From positions 1-41,452 of the forward strand of contig LRTP01000429.1 of the NCBI GenBank assembly GCA_001550305.1: a DNA stretch of 41,452 nucleotides. Direction: 5' to 3'. Below are positions 32,897 to 41,452 of the stretch, in pieces; the stretch's first letter is position 1; each line of letters begins with the position of its first letter. The position numbers and the translations under genes were made by a program. The stretch comes from Streptomyces diastatochromogenes. Lineage in GTDB: Bacteria; Actinomycetota; Actinomycetes; Streptomycetales; Streptomycetaceae. A model generated the notes under the pieces. It worked only from the letters and a program-made list of their open reading frames with translations, was not told the origin of the DNA and made no database searches.

Positions 32897-32942
32897 GCGG
32901 GAGTCGGCGACTCGAGGAGCGTCCCCGGCCGCCGACTCCCGC
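32897..32942 (-). terminator. 13-bp-stem hairpin between kdpC and kdpE
   Basis: GCGGGAGTCGGCG (32897-32909) pairs perfectly with CGCCGACTCCCGC (32930-32942) across a 20-base loop, within the 124-base gap between kdpC and kdpE. It is probably a terminator or attenuator that lowers readthrough from the structural genes into the regulators, or a processing/stability element. Confidence 0.7.
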
Positions 32943-32960
32943 GTGGTGCAGGTAACCCCA

Positions 32961-33629
32961 TCAGCTCTTCGCCACGAGTCCCTTGAGCGCGATGTTGAGT
33001 TCGAGCACGTTGACGCGGGGCTCGCCGATGAAGCCGAGGGTGCGGCCGTCGGTGTGCTCGTCGACCAACTTCTGCACCTGGGCGACGGGCAGGCCGTTCT
33101 TCTCCGCGATCCGGTGCACCTGGATGTCGGCGTACTTCGGGGAGATGTCCGGGTCCAGGCCCGAGCCGGAGGAGGTGACCGCGTCGGCGGGCACGTCGGA
33201 CGGCTTGACCGTGTAGCCGTTCACCGAGTTGTCCTTGATGACGGCCGCCTTGGCGTCCTTGACCCACTTGATCAGGTCGGCGTTGTCACCGGAACGGTTG
33301 GTGGCGCCCGACAGGATCAGCTTGTACTGGGTGTTGACGCTGTTGGTGCCGAGGCCGTTTGCGGGGCGGCCCTGGAACCACTTCAGGTCGGCGTCCGGGG
33401 TCTCCTGACCCTTCTTCAGCGGCAGGTTGTAGGACTGGCCGATCAGCGAGGAGCCGACGACCTTGCCGTTCGCCTTGATCTCCGAGCCGTTCGCCTGGTC
33501 CGAGAACAGGCCCTGGGCGACCCCGGTGATGGCCAGCGGGTAGAGGACGCCCGTCACCACGGTGAGCACCAGCAGTGCGCGCAGGCCCGCCCAGAGCAAC
33601 CGGGCAGTGTTCGTAACCGAGTTGTTCAT
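32961..33629 (-). CDS. kdpC: KdpC subunit of the K+-transporting ATPase
   Basis: 222 residues, slightly longer than the enteric protein. A single N-terminal membrane helix (ALLVLTVVTGVLYPLAITGV) is followed by the periplasm-facing domain with SLIGQSYNLPLKKGQETPDA, GSGLDPDISPKYADIQVHRI and LPVAQVQKLVDEHTDGRTLG, all KdpC hallmarks. KdpC is the lipid- or catalysis-assisting subunit that stabilises the KdpA-KdpB complex. It starts six bases after kdpB. Confidence 0.96.
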   Translation of the reverse strand: MNNSVTNTARLLWAGLRALLVLTVVTGVLYPLAITGVAQGLFSDQANGSEIKANGKVVGSSLIGQSYNLPLKKGQETPDADLKWFQGRPANGLGTNSVNTQYKLILSGATNRSGDNADLIKWVKDAKAAVIKDNSVNGYTVKPSDVPADAVTSSGSGLDPDISPKYADIQVHRIAEKNGLPVAQVQKLVDEHTDGRTLGFIGEPRVNVLELNIALKGLVAKS

Positions 33630-33635
33630 AGCCGA

Positions 33636-35770
<2,135 letters not shown>

Positions 35771-35774
<4 letters not shown>

Positions 35775-37435
35775 GACGCCAACCCCTCGGCCAGCGGACC
35801 CAGCGCGAGCGCCGGGAAGTAGGTCAGACCGGTGATGATCAGGATGGCGCCCACCAACAGGCCGGTGAACAGCGGCTTTTCGGTGCGCAGGGTGCCCGCG
35901 GTGGCCGGGACCGGCTTCTGCTCGGCGAGCGAACCGGCCAGCGCCAGCACGAACACCATCGGCAGGAAGCGGCCGAGCAGCATCGCGATGCCGATCGTGC
36001 TGTTGAACCACTGCGTGTCGGCGTTCAGGCCCGCGAAGGCCGAGCCGTTGTTGTTGGCGCCGGAGGAGTAGGCGTACAGGATCTCGGAGAAGCCGTGCGC
36101 CCCGCTGTTGGTCATGGAGTGGCCCGGAGTGGGCAGGGCCATCGCCGCTGCGGTGAAGACGAGCACCAGCGCCGGGGTGATGAGGATGTAGCAGGCCGCG
36201 AACTTGATCTCGCGGGTGCCGATCTTCTTGCCCAGGTACTCGGGGGTGCGGCCGACCATCAGACCGGCGATGAACACCGCGATGATCGCCATGATCAGCA
36301 TGCCGTAGAGACCGGAGCCGGTACCACCGGGTGCGATCTCGCCGAGCTGCATGCTCAGGATGGTGATACCGCCGCCGAGGCCGGTGAACGAGGAGTGGAA
36401 GGAGTCCACCGCACCCGTCGAGGTCAGGGTGGTCGACACCGCGAAGATCGACGAGGCGCCGACACCGAAGCGGTTCTCCTTGCCCTCCATCGCGCCGCCC
36501 GCGATCTGGAACGCCGGACCGTGGTGGGCGAACTCGGTCCACATCATCAGGGCGATGAAGCCGAGCCAGATCGTGGCCATCGTGGCGAGGATCGCGTAGC
36601 CCTGCTTCAGGCTGCCGACCATGCGGCCGAAGGTGCGGGTCAGCGCGAACGGGATGACCAGCAGCAGGAAGATCTCGAACAGGTTCGAGAAGGGGGTGGG
36701 GTTCTCGAAGGGGTGGGCGGAGTTGGCGTTGAAGTAACCGCCACCGTTGGTGCCCACCTCCTTGATGGCCTCCTGCGAGGCGACCGCACCGCCGTTCCAC
36801 TGCTGCGAGCCGCCCATGAACTGGCCCACCGAGTGGATCCCGGAGAAGTTCTGGATCGCGCCGCAGGCGACCAGGATGATCGCGGCGACGACCGAGAGCG
36901 GCAGCAGGATGCGGATCGTGCCGCGCACCAGGTCGGCCCAGAAGTTGCCGAGCTCACCGGTGCGGGAGCGTGAGAAGCCGCGCACCAGCGCCACGGCAAC
37001 GGCGATGCCGACCGCGGCGGAGACGAAGTTCTGCACCGCCAGGCCGCCGGTCTGCACGACGTGGCCCATGGCCTGCTCGCCGTAGTACGACTGCCAGTTG
37101 GTGTTGGTGACGAAGGACGCGGCGGTGTTGAACGCCTGGTCCGGGTCGATGGCGGAGAAGCCGAGCGAGCCGGGCAGATGGCCCTGGAGGCGCTGCAGCA
37201 GGTAGAGGAAGAGGACGCTGACCGCGGAGAAGGCGAGGACGCCGCGCAGGTACGCGGGCCAGCGCATCTCCGTGTTCGGATTGGCGCCGATGCCCTTGTA
37301 GATCCACTTCTCCACACGCCAGTGCTTGTCGGAGGAGTAGACCTTGGCCATGTAGTCGCCAAGGGGGACGTAGGCGAGGGCCAGTGCCGCTATGAGCGCG
37401 AGCAGCTGGAGCACGCCGGCAAGAACGGGACTCAT
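35771..37435 (-). CDS. kdpA: KdpA potassium-binding channel-like subunit
   Basis: 554 residues with about ten membrane helices. Selectivity-filter loops and hallmarks: [60 protein letters not shown] and [20 protein letters not shown]. KdpA binds and conducts K+ in the Kdp complex. Its start lies seven bases after kdpF, and its stop overlaps the kdpB start. Confidence 0.97.
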
Positions 37436-37442
37436 GGCGCTC

Positions 37443-37532
37443 TCAGAACCTCTCCGGGAAGATCAGGGCGAGGACGAGATAGCCCAGCAGGGCGACGGCC
37501 ACGACCAGGCCGACAATGTTCTCGGCGGTCAC
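37443..37532 (-). CDS. kdpF: KdpF small stabilising subunit
   Basis: 29 residues from GTG 37532 (AAGGGGGTG upstream). [20 protein letters not shown] then LALIFPERF is the standard KdpF pattern: one membrane helix ending in FPERF. KdpF stabilises the KdpABC complex in the membrane. Its start overlaps the stop of a 27-codon ORF (GTGA) and its stop is seven bases before kdpA. Confidence 0.93.
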   Translation of the reverse strand: MTAENIVGLVVAVALLGYLVLALIFPERF

Positions 37533-37612
37533 AGCTTCGTCACCCCCTTGGCGACGAGGGCCACCAGCGCGAACACCGCGATCGTGGTGACGACGAAGGC
37601 CAGATCGGCCAT
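37529..37612 (-). CDS. 27-residue membrane micropeptide leading the kdp operon
   Basis: ATG 37612, with AGGAG at ideal spacing, opens MADLAFVVTTIAVFALVALV then AKGVTKL and a stop that overlaps the kdpF GTG (GTGA). It is a single hydrophobic helix with a short basic end, similar in plan to KdpF but without the FPERF end. Its position as first gene and its translational coupling suggest a genuine accessory subunit or a coupling leader. I know of no named function. Confidence 0.75.
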   Translation of the reverse strand: MADLAFVVTTIAVFALVALVAKGVTKL

Positions 37613-37648
37613 CGCGAACTCCTAGATGAGGTTCAGAAATGAAGCGGA

Positions 37649-37664
37649 CGGTTAGAGGTAACCG
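37649..37664. promoter_or_regulatory. Inverted repeat in the kdp leader
   Basis: CGGTTA-GAGG-TAACCG is a perfect 6-bp inverted repeat 37 bases upstream of the first kdp-operon start. It could be an operator near the transcription start or a small hairpin in the leader RNA. Confidence 0.4.
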
Positions 37665-37683
37665 CCTCGATGGCCGGATCTGG

Positions 37684-37740
37684 CCGCCGTTGACACCTCC
37701 CTTACGGCGGCCGGTCCGCCTTTGACGGAACCCTTACGGC
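37684..37740 (-). promoter_or_regulatory. Two 25-bp direct repeats, probable KdpE sites of the kdp promoter
   Basis: On the minus strand each copy reads GCCGTAAGGG, four variable bases, GTCAA, one base, GGCGG. Copies lie at 37740-37716 and 37708-37684, exactly 32 bp apart, three helical turns, so bound dimers would face the same side of the DNA. Inside each copy CGT(A/C)A units recur with an 11-bp step, the form expected for OmpR/PhoB-type regulators. Confidence 0.65.
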
Positions 37741-37797
37741 CGGCCGCTCCACGTGCGCGACGGGTCCCGCCGTACGGCTCAGTACGCGTCGGAGGAT

Positions 37798-39639
37798 TCA
37801 GAAGATGCGGAACCTCAGTCGGCAGATCACCGCGTCCGTGTCACGGCGCACCGCGTGGGCGACGACCGCGCCCCGCTGGTTCTGGAGCAGCCGCTGCCAC
37901 AGCCGGTCCGGCTCGACCTCGGGGATCAGCACGGTGACCCGGGTGCCGGGCTCCGCGGCGGCCGTCTCGCCCACGTACTCGGCGATCGGGCGCCCCAGGG
38001 TGCGGCGCTCGGAGGTGAGCTGGACGAGCGGTACCCCGGGGTCCCACTGTGCCCAGTCGCGGGCCAGCGCGTGGGTGTGGGCGCGGTCCTCGGCGTCGGG
38101 ATGACACACCGTGACGGCGCGCACCTCGTCGCCGAGGGAGGCGGCGGCGTTCAGCGCCTCCACGGTCAGCCGGGACAGGTTCGACACCGGAACGATCACC
38201 AGTGAACGCTCGCGGTGGGGCGGCTCGGGGATCCGCCCGAGGCCCAGCCGCTCACCGATGCGCGCGTATGCCCGGTGCACCGTCTCGAAGGCGGCCACCA
38301 GCAGCGGCACGGCGATCACTATCAGCCATGCGCCGTCCTCGAACTTCGTCGCCGTCACCACGACCGCCGAGACGCCGGTGAGCACGGCGCCGAAACCGTT
38401 CAGCAGGGCCTTGCCCCGCCATCCCCTCCCCCGCTCACCACGCCAGTGCCGGACCATTCCGACCTGCGCGATCGTGAAGCCGATGAAGACGCCGATGGCG
38501 AAGAGTGGCACCAGGGTGTTCGTGTCGCCGCCGGAGAAGACGAGCAGGGCCGCCGAGACCAGGGCCAGCGCGAGCACACCGTGACGGTGGACCTGTCGGT
38601 CGGCCTTCAGGGCGAAGACGTGCGGGAGGTAGTTGTCGCGGGCGAGCAGCTTCAGCAGCACGGGCAGGCCGCCGAAGGAGGTGTTCGCGGAGAGCGCCAG
38701 CAGGATCATCGTGGCGAACTGGATGACGTAGAAGGCCCAGTTGTGGCCGAGCGAGGCGTCCGCGAGCTGGGCGAGGACCGTGACGCCCTCGACCGGCTGG
38801 AGGTGGAAGCGCGAGATGAGGACCGACAGGCCGATCAGCATCACCCCGAGGACGGCGCCCAGGGCCACCTCCGCCCGCTGGGCCCGGCGCACGCGCGGGA
38901 CGCGGAAGGACGGCACGGCGTTGGCCAGTGCCTCGACACCGGTGAGCGCGCTGCACCCCGAGGCGAAGGCCTTCAGCAGAAGCAGCGCGCCGACGGTGGT
39001 GGCGTTGTCGGCGAGGACGGAGGCGTGTCCGGTCGCGGCCGCGGTGCTGACGGGCGCGGACCGGAAGAGGCCGACGGCGATCAGCACCAGAATCGACACG
39101 ACGAAGACGGCCGTCGGCACGATGAACGCGCGCGCCGACTCCACGATGCCGCGCAGGTTCACGCCCGTGATCAGCACCAGCACGGCCAGACACAGCCACA
39201 GCCGGTCGCCGTAGAGTTCGGGGAACGCCGAGGTCAGGGCGGCCACTCCGGCGGTGACGGCGACCGCCACGTTCAGCACATAGTCCAGGACCAGCGAGGC
39301 CGCCGCCACCAGGCTCGTACGGGCGCCCAGGTGGGTCCTGGCGACGGCGTACGACCCGCCGCCGTCCGGGAAGGCGGCGATCACCTGCCGGTACGAGGCG
39401 ACGAGCACCGCCAGCAGGCCGGCGATGGCCAGCGTCACCGGCAGCGTGAAGCCGAGGCCGTGCGCGCCCGCCGCGGCCAGCACCAGGACGATCGCCTCGG
39501 GCCCGTACGCCACCGAGGCCATCGCGTCCAGCGACAGGGCGGCCAGACCCGTGAGGGCGGTGAGGCGATGGCGCTCGCCGGTATCGGGCGGCTCCTCGTC
39601 GGCGGGGGTCGCCCCCGGCTCGATGGTCAGGACAGACAT
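37798..39639 (-). CDS. APC-superfamily permease, KimA-like K+ importer
   Basis: 613 residues from ATG 39639 (AAGGAG nine bases upstream); the frame is open further but is not protein-like. About 12 membrane helices carry motifs that match B. subtilis KimA: ALSLDAMASVAYGPEAIVLV, FPDGGGSYAVARTHLG, AFASGCSALTGVEALANAVP and LLALSANTSFGGLPVLLKLL. The cytoplasmic C-terminal domain (RERSLVIVPVSNLSRLTVEA onward, about 140 residues) also matches and in KimA binds c-di-AMP. It is therefore likely a proton-coupled K+ importer; an amino-acid permease is less likely. It lies between kdp and a second KdpD-like kinase, which fits a K+ locus. Confidence 0.85.
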   Translation of the reverse strand: MSVLTIEPGATPADEEPPDTGERHRLTALTGLAALSLDAMASVAYGPEAIVLVLAAAGAHGLGFTLPVTLAIAGLLAVLVASYRQVIAAFPDGGGSYAVARTHLGARTSLVAAASLVLDYVLNVAVAVTAGVAALTSAFPELYGDRLWLCLAVLVLITGVNLRGIVESARAFIVPTAVFVVSILVLIAVGLFRSAPVSTAAATGHASVLADNATTVGALLLLKAFASGCSALTGVEALANAVPSFRVPRVRRAQRAEVALGAVLGVMLIGLSVLISRFHLQPVEGVTVLAQLADASLGHNWAFYVIQFATMILLALSANTSFGGLPVLLKLLARDNYLPHVFALKADRQVHRHGVLALALVSAALLVFSGGDTNTLVPLFAIGVFIGFTIAQVGMVRHWRGERGRGWRGKALLNGFGAVLTGVSAVVVTATKFEDGAWLIVIAVPLLVAAFETVHRAYARIGERLGLGRIPEPPHRERSLVIVPVSNLSRLTVEALNAAASLGDEVRAVTVCHPDAEDRAHTHALARDWAQWDPGVPLVQLTSERRTLGRPIAEYVGETAAAEPGTRVTVLIPEVEPDRLWQRLLQNQRGAVVAHAVRRDTDAVICRLRFRIF

Positions 39640-39764
39640 GGAATACGGGCTCCTTACGCGATGGCCCGCGCACGCGGGGAGGCGTGCGCGGGTGCGCCCA
39701 GGTTCTGTCCGTCCCCGACTGCTTTCGATCCTTCCTTGCGCCTTCTTCGCGCCGAAGCCCCGGA

Positions 39765-39797
39765 CCTTGACGGGACGTTGACGGGACCTTGACGACC
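39765..39797 (-). promoter_or_regulatory. Three 11-bp tandem repeats upstream of the KimA-like gene
   Basis: On the plus strand CCTTGACGGGA, CGTTGACGGGA and CCTTGACGACC follow head to tail (39765-39775, 39776-39786, 39787-39797); on the transcribed strand each contains CGTCAA. Eleven-base direct repeats are the classical site form for OmpR-type regulators, and CGTCAA recurs in the kdp promoter repeats. They lie about 126-158 bases upstream of the start codon, just past the end of the DUF4118 gene. Confidence 0.65.
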
Positions 39798-39858
39798 GTG
39801 TGCCCCGCACGACTCCCGCTCGGCCCCGCTCGGCTGCGCTCAGTGATCCTTCGGTTAC

Positions 39859-40596
39859 CTACTGCCCGGCCGTGTCGAGGGCCGCGCCCGTCTGGTCGGC
39901 GAGGGTGACCGCCACCAGGCGGGCCTGGAGCGGGGGTACGGGGCCCGGGCCGGGGGTGAGCATGAAGCGACCCAGGTAGTGGCCGTTGCCGTAGGTGCGC
40001 AGTTCGATCTCGCCGTCCGGCCAGCCGCAGGCGTCGACGTCCCGGCGCCGGTGGCCGACCGAGACGTTTCCGTCCTGCTCGAGCCGGGGCGGCTGCCCCA
40101 GCAGGGTGCCGTACTCGTAGCGGCAGCCGCGCAGGCCGAGCAGCTCGGTGAGCTGGCCGCGGACGTGGTCGACCACGGTGTCGGAGGACTTGGCGGACTG
40201 GGCGAGCACGGCGGTCTCGTGGACGCGGGCGAGATAGTCCGCGTCCGTCACCGTGATGACCTCCAGGCGGCGGGCCCGGGCCGCGAGCTGGGACACGATC
40301 ACGCCGACGACGAGCAGCAGCACCGCCGTCTCGATGTCGGACGAGGTATGGATGTCGAACGTCTCGTACGGGCGGGTGAGGAAGAAGTCGAACCAGGCCG
40401 CCGCGGACAGCGCCGCGAGCGCCCCCGCCGTACGGCTGCCGAGAGCGGCGACCGCGACCACCACCACGACCAGGATCAGCGCCGCGTTCGTACGCGACAG
40501 ATCCGTGCGGAAGGGCACCAGGACGAGCGCCACCAGGAAGGGGCCCACCAGGCCCGCCACCAGGGCGAGCCGGTCCCGGAGCGAATAGCCGGTCAT
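39859..40596 (-). CDS. DUF4118 membrane sensor protein (KdpD-like transmembrane module)
   Basis: 245 residues from ATG 40596 (GGAGG eight bases upstream). Four hydrophobic helices in the first about 110 residues (LALVAGLVGPFLVALVLVPF; NAALILVVVVVAVAALG; AGALAALSAAAWFDFFLTRP; AVLLLVVGVIVSQLAARARR) form the DUF4118 bundle of KdpD. FFLTRPYETFDIHTSSDIET is typical. A GAF-like region follows, but no His-kinase domain. It looks like the sensor part of KdpD encoded as a separate protein. It lies 82 bases after a KdpD-like kinase gene and before the KimA-like permease. Confidence 0.85.
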   Translation of the reverse strand: MTGYSLRDRLALVAGLVGPFLVALVLVPFRTDLSRTNAALILVVVVVAVAALGSRTAGALAALSAAAWFDFFLTRPYETFDIHTSSDIETAVLLLVVGVIVSQLAARARRLEVITVTDADYLARVHETAVLAQSAKSSDTVVDHVRGQLTELLGLRGCRYEYGTLLGQPPRLEQDGNVSVGHRRRDVDACGWPDGEIELRTYGNGHYLGRFMLTPGPGPVPPLQARLVAVTLADQTGAALDTAGQ

Positions 40597-40678
40597 CACA
40601 CCGTCACCTCCTGCGGTTGCCACGGCGACCTCGGGCCCGAGCCCTCGTCCGCCGCTTCCACGACTCGTACGCCCCCGC

Positions 40679-41452
40679 TCATACGCCGCCTCCTACGCTC
40701 TGCGTATCACTGGGAAGATCCACCCGCTCGGCGAAGGGCAGCGACAGCACCATCGTCAGACCGCCGCCGGGAGTGTCCTCCGGGGTGAGGGTGCCGTCCA
40801 TCGCCTCGGTCAGCCCCCGGGACAGGGCCAGGCCAAGGCCGAGACCGGTGGTGTTGTCGGTGTCGCCGAGGCGCTGGAAGGGCTCGAAGAGCCGGTCGCG
40901 GACGGAGGTGCCTCCCTGCTCGGGCGGAGCCGAGAGCTTGGGGGACGGCGGCAGGCCGGGGCCGCGGTCGACGACACGGATTTCGACGCGGCCCGCGTGT
41001 GCGCTCGCGGTCAGCAGCACCTTGCGGTCAGCCGGGCTGTGGCGGGTCGCGTTGCCGACGAGGTTGGCGATCACGCGTTCCAGGAGCGGCGGATCGGCCA
41101 GCACGGCCGGGATCTTCTCCAGGTCCCCGACCACCACCTCGGGGGTGTCCGCGAGCGCCGCCGGAAGGACCTCCTCCAGTGTGGTGGCCCGCAGGTTCAG
41201 CGTGAGCGCGCCCGCCTGAAGGCGGCTGAGGTCGAGGAGGTTCTCGACCAGGCGGTTGAGTTTGGCCATGGACTCGTCCGCGGTCGCGAGGAGTTCGTCC
41301 CGGTCCTCGTCGGAGAATTCGACGTCCCGGCTGCGCAGCGAGGAGACCGCGGCCCAGCCCGCCGCGAGAGGCGTGCGCAGGTCGTGGCCGACCGCCCGCA
41401 GCAGCGCCGTACGCATCCGGTCGGCGGCCCTGACCGGTTCGACCTCGGCGGC
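40679..41452 (-). CDS. KdpD-like sensor histidine kinase, 5' end beyond window
   Basis: The frame is open to the right edge, so only about 257 C-terminal residues are seen. The phospho-acceptor box is LLRAVGHDLRTPLAAGWAAV, followed by SLRSRDVEFSDEDRDELLAT, NLVGNATRHSP (N box), VVDRGPGLPP and TGLGLGLALSRGLTEAMDG. It is strongly similar to the end of the KdpD at 29530-32118, including the SSLRS linker and TPGGGLTMVL, so the two are paralogues. Whether it carries the Usp and membrane domains lies outside the window. It precedes the DUF4118 gene on the same strand. Confidence 0.88.
   Translation of the reverse strand, partial: AAEVEPVRAADRMRTALLRAVGHDLRTPLAAGWAAVSSLRSRDVEFSDEDRDELLATADESMAKLNRLVENLLDLSRLQAGALTLNLRATTLEEVLPAALADTPEVVVGDLEKIPAVLADPPLLERVIANLVGNATRHSPADRKVLLTASAHAGRVEIRVVDRGPGLPPSPKLSAPPEQGGTSVRDRLFEPFQRLGDTDNTTGLGLGLALSRGLTEAMDGTLTPEDTPGGGLTMVLSLPFAERVDLPSDTQSVGGGV

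Noticed and set aside
39640..39858. A c-di-AMP (ydaO-type) riboswitch before the KimA-like gene
   Set aside because: Bacillus kimA has one, so I looked; none of the conserved ydaO core was seen, only the 11-bp repeats.

Overview
The window is high-GC actinobacterial DNA, almost certainly a Streptomyces chromosome. Codon third positions are strongly G/C, GTG starts and purine-rich ribosome sites are common, and the gene families (HxlR, PucR, GAF-ANTAR, SpoIIE-type phosphatase, DUF5994, KdpD with a KimA-like permease) are typical of that genus. No rRNA, tRNA or CRISPR array was seen.

Bases 1-9341 are mostly catabolic and housekeeping. A CaiB/BaiF CoA-transferase (cut by the left edge) diverges from an acyl-CoA dehydrogenase across a perfect palindrome. 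A HIT hydrolase follows, with an apparently complete IS200/IS605 element (tnpA, tnpB) inserted just before its start codon. Next come a zinc-type alcohol dehydrogenase, dihydrolipoamide dehydrogenase, and a thioesterase plus cysteine-hydrolase pair facing an HxlR regulator.

Bases 9342-25372 look like a stress and signalling island with genes in decay. It carries a SpoIIE/PP2C phosphatase, a STAS protein, two GAF-ANTAR proteins, three DUF5994 paralogues, an MgtA-type Mg2+ ATPase, a stomatin-like protein, a PRC-barrel protein, a CsbD-like protein and several tiny membrane proteins. Two DUF5994 genes share a sigma-B-like promoter. Five broken or residual genes lie here: two small frameshifted genes, a truncated hypothetical gene, an IS21 istB tail and an alpha/beta-hydrolase fragment. 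A strong candidate structured RNA precedes the PRC-barrel gene.

Bases 25373-29409 hold a Baeyer-Villiger-type monooxygenase divergent from a PucR regulator, then a secreted SGNH esterase.

Bases 29530-41452, all on the minus strand, form a potassium-uptake locus. In transcription order it reads: a KdpD-like kinase (cut by the right edge), a DUF4118 membrane protein, a KimA-like K+ permease, a 27-codon membrane ORF, kdpF, kdpA, kdpB, kdpC, a strong hairpin, kdpE and kdpD. The promoters of the kdp operon and of the permease share CGTCAA-type repeats on an 11-bp period, so one OmpR-type regulator, most simply KdpE, may control both high-affinity K+ systems.
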